A DNA stretch of 64,000 nt. It comes from Candidatus Anammoxibacter sp. (GTDB lineage: Bacteria > Planctomycetota > Brocadiia > Brocadiales > Anammoxibacteraceae). Shown here piece after piece: positions 37,082-45,969 of this stretch; positions within the stretch are counted from its first letter, which is position 1, and each line of letters begins with the position of its first letter. Location of the stretch: NCBI GenBank assembly GCA_021777105.1, contig JAIQZQ010000042.1, positions 1 to 64,000 on the forward strand. Reading direction: 5' to 3'. The translations under genes and the position numbers were made by a program. The notes under the pieces were generated by a model, which saw only the letters and a list, made by a program, of their open reading frames with translations, made no database searches and was not told the DNA's origin.

Positions 37082-37828
37082 ATGACGAAAAATAACGAAC
37101 AACTCTCTTTATCAGAAGAAGATCTTCTCGCCCGCGGTTTTATCTATAAATTCATCTCTTTTGCCTATCGTTATCCAGAGGAGAGCATTATAAACTGCCT
37201 GCGCGAAATGTGGACGCCCGCGGGAAAAACCATCGCAGACTTCCCACGCCTGTTTCCAATCTTTAAATTGATGGATAAAGAGTTTAACAAAGACGTGCCG
37301 GATAATCTTGAAAACGAATTTGTAATATTATTTGGCCATACCGCCCAGGGAAATTGCCCTCCATTTGAGATAGAGTATGGCGAAAGCAATGAAGATATCC
37401 AAAAACCCCACGAACTTAGCGACATTGCGGCCTTTTACCGCGCTGCCGGGTTAAAGCCTTCAGAAAATGGGCATGAAAGGGTTGATTTTATATCCGTGGA
37501 GCTGGAGTTTGCGAACTATCTCTATTTTAAGCAAGCGTTTGCCGCTGAAAAAAATGACGCAAAATTAATTGAAGCCTGCGTAGACCTGCAACGAAAATTT
37601 ATGAAAGACCATCTTGCCCGGTGGACGCCCGCTTTTACTCAAATGGTCATGAAGCATTCCAAAGACGGCTTTTACGGTCTACTTGCAAAACTAACCCATG
37701 ACCTTATTTCAATGTGTTGCAATGAAATCGGCGTAAAACCAGGCTCGGAAAAACTTGTAATCAGAATACCGATTGATCTGAATAAAGAGTGTGAAGGCTG
37801 CTCCATGCCGCAAAACGAACCTATCTAA
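37082..37828 (+). CDS. TorD/NarJ-family redox enzyme chaperone
   Basis: 248 residues from the ATG at 37082 (a TTG lies eight codons upstream). All-helical TorD-like protein: LARGFIYKFISFAYRYP at the start, ENEFVILFGHTAQGNCPPFE with the conserved Pro-rich loop, GHERVDFISVELEFANYLYF and the closing helices. In the family it binds the twin-arginine leader of the alpha subunit and helps fit the molybdenum cofactor before export. It follows the beta subunit after a repeat-filled gap of 267 bp. The C-terminal CEGCSMPQNEPI is short and Cys-bearing, of unknown use. A role as the dedicated chaperone of the NXR-like enzyme is the natural reading. Confidence 0.85.
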   Translation: MTKNNEQLSLSEEDLLARGFIYKFISFAYRYPEESIINCLREMWTPAGKTIADFPRLFPIFKLMDKEFNKDVPDNLENEFVILFGHTAQGNCPPFEIEYGESNEDIQKPHELSDIAAFYRAAGLKPSENGHERVDFISVELEFANYLYFKQAFAAEKNDAKLIEACVDLQRKFMKDHLARWTPAFTQMVMKHSKDGFYGLLAKLTHDLISMCCNEIGVKPGSEKLVIRIPIDLNKECEGCSMPQNEPI

Positions 37829-37855
37829 TCATTTCACGCGTTGAATATTTTTCTA

Positions 37856-37900
37856 TTTATTGACCTATGTCAATAAACAAATTTGGATTTAAGCTATAAT
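37856..37900 (+). promoter_or_regulatory. FNR/CRP-type promoter for the haem chemoreceptor
   Basis: A perfect inverted repeat, arms TTTATTGAC and GTCAATAAA around CTAT (37856-37877), contains TTGAC-CTAT-GTCAA, the FNR/DNR-family box. A TATAAT -10 lies at 37895-37900, which places the box centre about 41 bases before the expected start: the class II activator geometry. The gene starts at 38087. Confidence 0.75.
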
Positions 37901-38086
37901 ATCCCTAGCCGATTTAATATGTTTTTATTGAAAGTCGGGGAACAACCGTATAAAATATCAACCTCTACTGTATTCGGAACCAAATGTAGACGTGGAGCGC
38001 GTATACAATCGCATATTTTACAATCAGTTTATTTCAAACGATTCTAATATTCTTTAAGTTTTTTCTATTCTTAAAAGGAGCGTAAT

Positions 38087-40141
38087 ATGAAAACAATAAA
38101 AAGCAAATTTCTCTTTTTATTTCTTGTTTTTGTCATAATAAATATTGCAGGGGCGATTCTGGTCTTTATTGTAATCGCAAATCAACGAGCGGACGGACTG
38201 ATAATAAATCTGGCGGGCAGACAAAGAATGCTTACCCAAAAATACACTAAAGAATTTTTTGGAGAAATTAACATTAAACAAGTAGCGGCCTCGGCAGACA
38301 GGCTTACCGAGGTAGCGACTCAACAGATTAAGACCGACCGAACCTACTATACAAAAAACGTTATAGGCAAACTTAAACGCGAGCTGCCCGGCAGTTTTCT
38401 GCCTACCGCCGAATTTCATAATTTAAAGGGAGGCGCGCCGTTGCCGGCCACATTTGTGCGTGAGACTTCGGAATCGCTTGGCAAAGACGCATTGTATAAC
38501 TATGACCTTATAAGCAAGTGGAACATAAATAAATCAAAAGGGCTTCGCTCAGAATTTGAGCGACAGGCGTGGGAAAGCTTGTCAAAAGATCCAAAAACAG
38601 CTTTTTCATCATTTCTTGCCGACGGCAATGGGGCCAAGTACAGTTACGCAACCGCCGACATAGCAAGCGCGCAAGCGTGCGTCTCATGCCATAACGCTCA
38701 TTTTGACAGCCCAAAAAACGACTTTAAACTGGGCGATTTGATGGGAATACTCATTGTTTCAACAAATGTCACGGAAGACGCCGCATTGGCGCAAGAGTTG
38801 CTTAACCTTAACGATAAGGACGGCTCTATCGGCAAAGAATCCGCGGGAACACGCAAACTCTTTGAAGTGACGTTAAATGCTTTAGAGCATGGAGGCACGA
38901 CATATTCAGATTTGAAAATGGAGAAGCCTGTAACAATCCCCGCAAATACAAACTCGAAGATCATCGCCAAGCTGCAATCCGTAGGGAAATTATGGAACGA
39001 TTTGCAAGCCGCCACTAAAAAGATTCAGGACCAAAATGTGAATTCTCCTGAATACCAGGATTCAATAAAACTTATCCGCAAACTAAATGTTGCCGCATTA
39101 AAGAATATGAACGGCGCTGTTAAGATGTACGAAAACGAGTCAACTACCAAAGTGGGAAGGCTTAATATTATGCAGGCGATTATCCTGGGCATAATCATAC
39201 TCGCGGTTGTGCTTGGCTGGATATTTATTGTTAGCCCGCTTGTTAAAAAATTGGCTCAAGTTGCAAGCAAACTTTCAACCGGAGCCGAACAATTAAATGC
39301 TGCGTCGGGCGAGATATCCAGCTCAAGTCAACAAATGGCAGAAGGAGCCACGGAACAGGCCGCTACGCTTGAAGAGACATCTTCATCGCTTAACGAAACA
39401 GCTTCAACTACCAGAATAAACGCAGAAAGCGCAAAAGAGGCTAATCAAATGTCGGCGGAAGTAAGCGCCCTTGCAAACCAGAGCAAAGCCGCTATGACGA
39501 GAATGACTGAAGTAATCGGCAAAATCAAAAATTCGTCCGATGAAACGGCAAAAATATTAAAAACTATTGATGAAATAGCGTTTCAAACTAATCTGCTGGC
39601 CCTTAACGCGGCGGTAGAAGCGGCCAGGGCGGGCGAAGCCGGCAAAGGTTTTGCCGTGGTGGCGGAAGAAGTTCGCAACCTTGCGCAACGCTCAGCTGAA
39701 GCGGCAAAAAGCACGGCAACGCTTATTGAAGAGTCTCAGGCAAACGGAGACGAAGGCGTAAGGACATCTTCCGAGGTAGCTGAAGCGCTTAACCAGGCGA
39801 TAGACGGCGTCGCAAAAGTAACGGAACTCATCGCAAAAGTTTCCGGCGCCAGCGAAGAGCAGGCAAAGAGCATAGATTTAGTTAACAGCGCCACAGGCGA
39901 AATGGACAAGGCAACGCAGGCAATCGCCGCAAATGCCGAGGAATCCGCTGCTTCAAGCGAAGAGCTTAGCGCCCAGGCAAATGAGCTGGCGGGAATCGTA
40001 AATGAAATGAAAGCGATAATAGGAAACGTCAAATCTGAAGGTAGCCAACATGACGGGCCGGCGTTTAATAATCACGAGCCCCGCATACACGGCGACAGGA
40101 ATCAAGGCTCTCACTATGACGATCAACATCTTTTAAGCTAA
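38087..40141 (+). CDS. Methyl-accepting chemotaxis protein with PilJ helix and c-type haem sensor domain
   Basis: 684 residues. TM1 at 8-32; P-box-like helix NLAGRQRMLTQKYTKEFF at 41-58, as in PilJ/NarX nitrate sensors; then a Tll0287/DUF3365-like domain (about 120-230) with a covalent haem site CVSCH at 198-202 (ERQAWESL, AKYSYATADIASAQACVSCH, GDLMGILIVSTNV); a second PilJ-like helical part (250-355); TM2 361-383; no clear HAMP; then the signalling hairpin with its tip [20 protein letters not shown] and flanking Glu/Gln methylation regions. No C-terminal CheR-binding pentapeptide. The receptor probably reads haem redox, NO or a nitrogen oxide and steers movement or another Che output. Its FNR-type promoter and place after the NXR-like operon support that reading (inference). 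Confidence 0.9.
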   Translation: MKTIKSKFLFLFLVFVIINIAGAILVFIVIANQRADGLIINLAGRQRMLTQKYTKEFFGEINIKQVAASADRLTEVATQQIKTDRTYYTKNVIGKLKRELPGSFLPTAEFHNLKGGAPLPATFVRETSESLGKDALYNYDLISKWNINKSKGLRSEFERQAWESLSKDPKTAFSSFLADGNGAKYSYATADIASAQACVSCHNAHFDSPKNDFKLGDLMGILIVSTNVTEDAALAQELLNLNDKDGSIGKESAGTRKLFEVTLNALEHGGTTYSDLKMEKPVTIPANTNSKIIAKLQSVGKLWNDLQAATKKIQDQNVNSPEYQDSIKLIRKLNVAALKNMNGAVKMYENESTTKVGRLNIMQAIILGIIILAVVLGWIFIVSPLVKKLAQVASKLSTGAEQLNAASGEISSSSQQMAEGATEQAATLEETSSSLNETASTTRINAESAKEANQMSAEVSALANQSKAAMTRMTEVIGKIKNSSDETAKILKTIDEIAFQTNLLALNAAVEAARAGEAGKGFAVVAEEVRNLAQRSAEAAKSTATLIEESQANGDEGVRTSSEVAEALNQAIDGVAKVTELIAKVSGASEEQAKSIDLVNSATGEMDKATQAIAANAEESAASSEELSAQANELAGIVNEMKAIIGNVKSEGSQHDGPAFNNHEPRIHGDRNQGSHYDDQHLLS

Positions 40142-40150
40142 GGAGACAAC

Positions 40151-40885
40151 ATCAAGATAGAATTCGCGCAAAACCTGCTTGAAGAAACCGTATTTTTAGG
40201 CATGCGTCAACTAGATTTAAACGGACGAAGCGCTTCACTGTTGGAGAGTTATCAAAACCAAAAAGACGAGGCCTATAATGCCGAGTTAGACGAGCGGGAC
40301 AACGCGTTTTGCGAACTGAACCTAAAATTCTTCTCTGCATTAGGTTACGATAAAATGGTAGGCGATATAATGCGCGAGTTTCCCTTGTTCAGGGAAAAGC
40401 TGGACATTGCGTCTTTTTCAAAAGCGAATATCAGGAAAGAGGAAGGAGCTGATCTTTTCGTTCAAACCGATCCGGATTCAAACAAACCCCAAACAAACTC
40501 CATGGCGTTTAAAATATTGCCTGAACAGTTCCAGGATATTAGTTCGCTAAACACAATCTGCCGGCGCGAATTTCTCTATGTGCATGACATGCTTGACCCG
40601 GATTTTGAGTATAAACCGTCACTGGAGACGCATGATAAAGACAGGATGGCGACTAATTTGATTCAGGACAGACACAAAGTCTTGTGGCGCGCATATGTTG
40701 AAACCAGATTGGCAAAAAAACATCCCGATTACAAACCAATTGATTTAACAGCTCAAATGAGCCGGGTTTTTCCGAACATGCCGGGCAATGAAATAGAAGA
40801 GATTTTAGGCGACATAAAAACCCGAAAATGGAACCATTCAGAACTGATCGCCATTTCAAAAAGAGAAACCCTCGCAAAGTCATAA
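40151..40885 (+). CDS. Unrecognised protein coupled to the chemoreceptor, apparent ATC start
   Basis: The first ATG in frame is at 40202 with no ribosome site. Ten bases after the chemoreceptor stop, the frame has AAGGAG followed at five bases by ATC (40151), then codons for a protein-like start IKIEFAQNLLEETVFLG before that ATG. I take ATC as the likely start, giving 244 residues; a mutated ATG is the alternative. The protein is soluble, helical and charged, with ERDNAFCELNLKFFSALGYD and EDILGDI-like helices near the end. I do not recognise a family. Position and overlap of the ribosome site with the receptor's stop codon imply translational coupling and a function with that receptor. Confidence 0.6.
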   Translation: MKIEFAQNLLEETVFLGMRQLDLNGRSASLLESYQNQKDEAYNAELDERDNAFCELNLKFFSALGYDKMVGDIMREFPLFREKLDIASFSKANIRKEEGADLFVQTDPDSNKPQTNSMAFKILPEQFQDISSLNTICRREFLYVHDMLDPDFEYKPSLETHDKDRMATNLIQDRHKVLWRAYVETRLAKKHPDYKPIDLTAQMSRVFPNMPGNEIEEILGDIKTRKWNHSELIAISKRETLAKS

Positions 40886-41226
40886 CTCACCGCTTATTTA
40901 TATTTATGTCTAAACCAAGTTTCCTGGTTACTAAACGCAGTATTAGCAACTAAATGGGCTGTCTAAATTTTGGGGGACATTATATTCTCCAGTAAGGTAA
41001 ACACCTGACGAAAAAATACAAATTATACCCTATTGTTTAAATATCCTTAACCTATTAATATAGTCGAAAGCTAAAAAGGAATTCAGAGCAATTAAATTGT
41101 ATAAAGTTTAGGCAAAAATTTGAGATTTTTAATAATTGTTCAGCATAAAAAGGAATCGCTCAATTTGGTAATAATATATTTTTAATTCAATTTTAGCTTT
41201 TTATAAAATGTAAAGAGAGGTAAATT
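40886..41226. other. 341-bp gap, leader of the second chemoreceptor
   Basis: AT-rich; no gene, palindrome or FNR-type box seen. AGAGAGG right before 41227 serves as ribosome site. Confidence 0.4.
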
Positions 41227-43344
41227 ATGTTAAAAAAGAGATCGTTAGGTTTTAGAATTATTGCCGGTTATCTAATAATTGTTGCGTTTGTGGCCATTAC
41301 GGGCGCAGTGGGTTATAACGGCATTTCAAACGTGGCGCACAGCCTGAAAGTGGTGGGCGACGATGAAGCCCCGCTAGTCGATATGGCTAACGAAATGAAG
41401 ATTTCGCTTCTGGTCGCGCGCAACGCAATGGAGCGATTTAAGAATGCAACCGCCACCATAGCTTCAGACAATGAAAGCCTGTTGGAGACAATACAGGACG
41501 ATTACAAAAGTTCTTTAGAAGATTTCGATACCTTTGCGGACGCCATACTTGAAGGCAAGACGCTGGAAGACGGCATTGTCGTTAACAAGACTGATAACGC
41601 CGCCCTTGCAAACCTTGTAAGGGAATCCGACACTGTGCATAATGATAAATTTCAGGTTGCCGCGGCTGAAATGTTTGAAATAGGAAACAGCCTTATTAAA
41701 AGGGCCAAAATACGCGAAAATGCCATGGGAGAGATGGAAGATGCGTATGAAAAAATGATCGCTTTGCTGGTAAACCTCGAAGAAACAATAAAGGACGCAG
41801 TTGACGACAAACGCAAAAAAGGAGAAAGCGCGGAGACTATACTTGACAACGATTTACGAATAGCGGATATGGCTATGGAGCTGAAAGTCACCATTTCACA
41901 ATCGCGAATAAAACTGGAAGAGTACGTTCAGATGACGGCGTTGAATGATTTGCCGCTGATTGCAAATGAGTATGAAGAGACTTTAAAAGAGTTTGACACA
42001 TGGATAAACGCAATTTTAAATGGCGGGCAAACAGAGGAAGGTTTTGTGCCTGCGGCAAAAAACCAGGCTGTGCGCTCAATAACAGACCGGATTGATGAGT
42101 TTCATAACAACAAATTTCAGGTTGCGGGCAAGCGCCTGATGGAAGCGCAACGAACATTGATAGAGCTGAATGACCAAGGAATAAAAGCGGTTGAACAGCT
42201 TAGCCGGTTTGGCGATGAAGCCGCCGATTTATTGACCAAGGTAGAACAAGCCGCAAGCAAAGAGATGACTACGGCAAAAACCGCCGGCAGAAATTCAGTA
42301 AGCGCATCTATTATCTGGATAATTGTGACATTGGCGGTAGCTATTGTCGCCGGAGTTTTAATAGGCGTATTCTTGTCAAAGTCAATAACAAAGCCGGTCA
42401 ACAATATTATTCGCGGGTTAAAAACCGGCGCGGATCAATTGGAATCGGCTTCCGGCCAAGTGTCTGACTCAAGCCAGCAAATGGCCGAAGGCTCCAGCGA
42501 ACAGGCGGCAAGCCTTGAAGAGACATCGTCATCTCTTGAACAGATGTCGGCCTCAACAAAACAGAATGCTGATAACGCTAAACACGCCAACACAATGGTT
42601 GCCAACGTAAGCGCGTCGGCAAACCAAAGCAGGGAGGCTATGGAAAGAATGGCGGAGGTTATTGCGCACATAAAGGCTTCGTCTGATGAAACGGCAAAGA
42701 TACTGAAAACTATCGATGAAATAGCGTTTCAAACAAACCTACTTGCGTTAAACGCCGCGGTTGAAGCAGCCAGAGCCGGCGAAGCGGGCAAGGGTTTTGC
42801 GGTTGTGGCGGAAGAGGTTAGAAACCTCGCTCAACGATCAGCCGAGGCGGCCAAAAACACAACAAAACTTATAGAAGTGTCTCAAAACAACTCCGAACAA
42901 GGCGTTAACACCTCCAGCGAAGTGGCTGAAGTGTTAACGAAAGTTGTGGGAGGCGTCTCTGAAATAACATCAATAATCAGCGAAGTAACGGCTGCCAGCG
43001 AAGAGCAGGCAAAAGGCATAGAACAAGTAAACATGGCGACAAGCGACATGGATAAAGCAACTCAATCAACAGCCGCAAACGCAGAGGAATCCGCCGCCGC
43101 AAGCGAAGAGCTTTCAGCCCAGGCAAAAGAGTTGAATAGAATTGTGGCGGAACTAGCATCGCTGGTTAGAGGAGCCGGCTCAGGAGCCGGAGACCATTAT
43201 AGCGATACTCATCATCCAGGCGGCGACATTGAACGTGGAGGGAATTTCGCCCGGCCACAATTGAATCCAAGCCAAAAATTTGCTTCCGCTCAGAACCATA
43301 ACGACATTATCCCGCTAGACGACGAGGAACTCAATAGATTTTAA
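41227..43344 (+). CDS. Methyl-accepting chemotaxis protein with duplicated helical sensor
   Basis: 705 residues. TM1 at about 12-32; a long periplasmic helical domain (33-360); TM2 about 362-385; short linker; signalling hairpin with [20 protein letters not shown]. The periplasmic part looks like a tandem duplication: first copy with [34 protein letters not shown] and [12 protein letters not shown]; second with [33 protein letters not shown] and [12 protein letters not shown]. Such helical bimodular sensors bind small organic acids or other ligands. The signalling core is almost identical to that of the haem receptor upstream, so both should enter the same arrays. No CheR pentapeptide. Ligand unknown. 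Confidence 0.92.
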   Translation: MLKKRSLGFRIIAGYLIIVAFVAITGAVGYNGISNVAHSLKVVGDDEAPLVDMANEMKISLLVARNAMERFKNATATIASDNESLLETIQDDYKSSLEDFDTFADAILEGKTLEDGIVVNKTDNAALANLVRESDTVHNDKFQVAAAEMFEIGNSLIKRAKIRENAMGEMEDAYEKMIALLVNLEETIKDAVDDKRKKGESAETILDNDLRIADMAMELKVTISQSRIKLEEYVQMTALNDLPLIANEYEETLKEFDTWINAILNGGQTEEGFVPAAKNQAVRSITDRIDEFHNNKFQVAGKRLMEAQRTLIELNDQGIKAVEQLSRFGDEAADLLTKVEQAASKEMTTAKTAGRNSVSASIIWIIVTLAVAIVAGVLIGVFLSKSITKPVNNIIRGLKTGADQLESASGQVSDSSQQMAEGSSEQAASLEETSSSLEQMSASTKQNADNAKHANTMVANVSASANQSREAMERMAEVIAHIKASSDETAKILKTIDEIAFQTNLLALNAAVEAARAGEAGKGFAVVAEEVRNLAQRSAEAAKNTTKLIEVSQNNSEQGVNTSSEVAEVLTKVVGGVSEITSIISEVTAASEEQAKGIEQVNMATSDMDKATQSTAANAEESAAASEELSAQAKELNRIVAELASLVRGAGSGAGDHYSDTHHPGGDIERGGNFARPQLNPSQKFASAQNHNDIIPLDDEELNRF

Positions 43345-43389
43345 TATTCTTTATAAATTATTTTGTTAAAAAGAAAGGAAAACATAAAC

Positions 43390-44055
43390 GTGAACAAAAG
43401 CATTAGATATGTAAAATTTGCGCCACTTTTAGTAATCTTATCTTTGGCTTTTATGTTGAGTTCCGTGATTGCCGACGACACCGCGCCTACGGCGAAAGAG
43501 GAGAGAGTTAAAGCGGGGAAAGCTCTGTTTGAAACCAAGAAATGCTCGCATTGCCATACCATGGAAGACGGCGAGAAAAAAGACGAAATAACCGACCTTA
43601 GAAAATGGAAGGAACTTGCGTCTCCCACTATATGGGCCGCTATTATGTGGAACCATGTGCCGGAAATGGTTAAATCGTTTAAAGAGGAAAACATCGTTTT
43701 CCCTGAATTCGAAGGCGAAGAGCTTGCTTATGTGTTTGAGTATATACATTCGTTTAGCGAAGAGAAACATTCACACAAGTTTACCGGCGATAAAGACCGA
43801 GGCAAGTATCTGTTTAAATTTCTCGGGTGCAAAAAGTGCCATGTTGTCAAAGGCAAAAGCAATGATAAAGGCCCTAATTTAAAGGATATCTCAAAAAACA
43901 TTGATAACGACCGGGAATTTGCGACACAGATGCTCGCCCATGTGCCGCATATGTGCAAAACAGCAAAAAAGCAGAAATTATACTGGCCCGTGTTGCAAGG
44001 CAACGAAGTGGCGCATTTATACGCGTACTTTAAATATATTTCCGAAAAAAAATAA
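43390..44055 (+). CDS. Periplasmic diheme cytochrome c
   Basis: 221 residues from the GTG at 43390 (AAGGA upstream), which gives a clean signal peptide with cleavage after residues SVIA; the TTG at 43363 is less likely. Two haem sites, CSHCH (52-56) and CKKCH (147-151), lie in two halves that are duplicates: MWNHVPEMVKSF ... FEGEELAYVFEYIHSF and MLAHVPHMCKTA ... LQGNEVAHLYAYFKYI. The Met in HVPEM/HVPHM may be the distal iron ligand. As a soluble electron carrier it could link the NXR-like enzyme's haem subunit to a terminal oxidase. It precedes the porin gene by 42 bp and probably shares its transcript. Confidence 0.88.
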   Translation: MNKSIRYVKFAPLLVILSLAFMLSSVIADDTAPTAKEERVKAGKALFETKKCSHCHTMEDGEKKDEITDLRKWKELASPTIWAAIMWNHVPEMVKSFKEENIVFPEFEGEELAYVFEYIHSFSEEKHSHKFTGDKDRGKYLFKFLGCKKCHVVKGKSNDKGPNLKDISKNIDNDREFATQMLAHVPHMCKTAKKQKLYWPVLQGNEVAHLYAYFKYISEKK

Positions 44056-44097
44056 TATTCTCAATTTTGATTTCCGCCTGTTCTGAAAGGAGTAGTT

Positions 44098-45561
44098 ATG
44101 AAAATAAGGTTTTACTTGCCGTTTGCGTTTCTGGCAATATTTTTAAGCAATTCATTATTTGCCGAAGTTTCCGACGAATCGTTTAATGAATTAAACAACC
44201 GTATTCAGAAAATGGAAGAGGTTTTGCAAAAATTGGATGGTTATTATCAAAAAGTTGACAACATAGAAAACGACCTTGCCGGGTTAACTTCCGGCAGGCA
44301 AGCTTCAACATCAAACGAATTTGATGATAGGCTTAAAAACGTTGAAAGCGCGGTTAACGTGCTGGAAGACAGGTCAAGCCTGTTTGATTTCTCGGACGAG
44401 TTCAGGAGGCAACAAGAGTATGTTTGCGAAAACGGCCACGTTCTGCCTGTAACCGGCGACGGCAACTTATGCCCTGTGTGCGGAGCGCGGCAAAGGTCAA
44501 ATACGGCTGAAAAGGTATTTAAATATGCCAGAAGGGAAAACATAGCCGGCAGAATCGCAGCCGCTTTTGATGAGGAGTTTGCCAAACTCGTTTCAGTCGG
44601 TATTAGCGGCACCGGCATCTTTCAACAGATACTTGCAAGCGATGAAGAGGAGGATAATTACGCCCAAGGCTCGTTTGACATTACATTCATTACAAAACCT
44701 CTGCCGAACGCAGTGTTTTTTGTCGATCTCGAAGCAATCGGAGGCGACGGGCCGGATGAAAGTATTGGCAGCTTTTCAGGCTTGAACGCAGACTCAGGCA
44801 CATTTCAGGACGACGATGGAGTTGACAGAATATCTGTTCGCGAAGCGTGGATGGAGGCGTTCTTTTTTAATGAAATGATAGATATAGTCGCGGGCAAGAT
44901 TGACCTTGGCAACTACTTTGACGCCAACGATGTGGCCAATGATGAAACATCACAATTTTTCACCGACGCCTTTGTAAATAATCCAACGATGGAGCCGCCT
45001 GATCAGGGGCCCGGAATAGTCGCTTTTTTTGACGCTAAAAACGGTTTACGGTTTGGGGTTGGCTTGCAAAGCGCCGACGACTCAGGCTCAAGAGTGACAG
45101 ATGATATTTACGCCATCGCCGAGCTTGACTATACAACGAACCTGCTTTTCGACCGCGACGGAACTTACCGCATTTGGGTTAGAACAAACGGCGGCAGCGA
45201 CGACAACAAAGGTTTTGGCATAAGTTTTGACCAAAATCTGACTGAAAGGGTTACCGCGTTTGCCAGATACGGCGGCAACGAGCATGAAGACGGCGATACC
45301 GAAATCGCAAGCGCATGGAGCGCGGGAATGCGCCTTGCATCCCCCCTATTTTCAAGGCCTGACGATGAGGTTGCCGTTGCGTTCGGCATGATCGATATTG
45401 CCGGAGGAGATGAGGAGAGCAGCGCGGAGGTTTACTATAAATTCCAGTTTAACGACCATTTTGCAATATCGCCAAATTTACAAGCCGTGTTTGATCCCGC
45501 CGGAGTCGGCGCAGAAGACACCGTCATGGCAGCCGGCATCAGGACGCAAATTGATTTCTAA
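44098..45561 (+). CDS. Outer-membrane porin with coiled coil and zinc-ribbon-like segment
   Basis: 487 residues. Signal peptide 1-22 (ending SLFA), coiled coil about 25-105, then a CxxGH...CPVCG segment (YVCENGHVLP ... NLCPVCGARQ) at about 118-140, and a C-terminal beta-barrel in the style of carbohydrate-selective OprB porins (GKIDLGNYFDANDVANDETS, and the last residue Phe in RTQIDF). Ribosome site AAAGGAGT. A cysteine ribbon in an exported barrel is unusual and could bind a metal. In the setting of a cytochrome c and NXR-like enzyme it may admit anions such as nitrite or nitrate (inference). Confidence 0.8.
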   Translation: MKIRFYLPFAFLAIFLSNSLFAEVSDESFNELNNRIQKMEEVLQKLDGYYQKVDNIENDLAGLTSGRQASTSNEFDDRLKNVESAVNVLEDRSSLFDFSDEFRRQQEYVCENGHVLPVTGDGNLCPVCGARQRSNTAEKVFKYARRENIAGRIAAAFDEEFAKLVSVGISGTGIFQQILASDEEEDNYAQGSFDITFITKPLPNAVFFVDLEAIGGDGPDESIGSFSGLNADSGTFQDDDGVDRISVREAWMEAFFFNEMIDIVAGKIDLGNYFDANDVANDETSQFFTDAFVNNPTMEPPDQGPGIVAFFDAKNGLRFGVGLQSADDSGSRVTDDIYAIAELDYTTNLLFDRDGTYRIWVRTNGGSDDNKGFGISFDQNLTERVTAFARYGGNEHEDGDTEIASAWSAGMRLASPLFSRPDDEVAVAFGMIDIAGGDEESSAEVYYKFQFNDHFAISPNLQAVFDPAGVGAEDTVMAAGIRTQIDF

Positions 45562-45800
45562 ACATATATGAAATTAGCTTTTATGTTTTTTGACTGAAGC
45601 AGCCTTGTAAACGGCTCCAAATGTTTTTTGATTGAGCCCAAACTACGGTTTGGGCTCACGCCTTGAAAAATAAACTCCGATTTCTTTACGCTTTATTAAT
45701 CCACACCCAATAACCCACTTCAATATTTTACGTGCATTAACAATCCAATTTTGCGAGAATTACCCTGACTAAATTAATCCCTTCAATAGTTTTTATAAAT

Positions 45801-45861
45801 AACGGCACAGGCATCCTTGCCTGTGTTTCAATTGTTCACAGGCAAGGATGCCTGTGCCGTT
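45801..45861. repeat. Perfect 25-bp inverted repeat built from the CACAGGCA palindrome
   Basis: AACGGCACAGGCATCCTTGC CTGTG at 45801-45825 is exactly inverted at 45837-45861, with an 11-base loop. It is the most regular copy of this palindrome family and may stop transcription after the porin gene. Confidence 0.9.
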
Positions 45862-45865
45862 AGCA

Positions 45866-45888
45866 ATCACCCTTTGGGTGATTTTAAA
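45866..45888 (+). terminator. Possible weak hairpin terminator
   Basis: AATCACCC-TTT-GGGTGATT followed by TTAAAACTTTT. Stem of eight pairs, only a short T-run. Confidence 0.35.
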
Positions 45889-45890
45889 AC

Positions 45891-45913
45891 TTTTATAACA
45901 CTGTGTTATAAAA
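45891..45913 (+). promoter_or_regulatory. Perfect 10-bp-arm palindrome before the cNMP-ferredoxin gene
   Basis: TTTTATAACA, CTG, TGTTATAAAA. It ends 57 bases before the gene start and is a good operator candidate; the binding protein is not known. Confidence 0.6.
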
Positions 45914-45969
45914 TAATTTAAGAGTTTCAAGACAAAAGAATCGCACAATATAGGTATTTATAGTTCACA

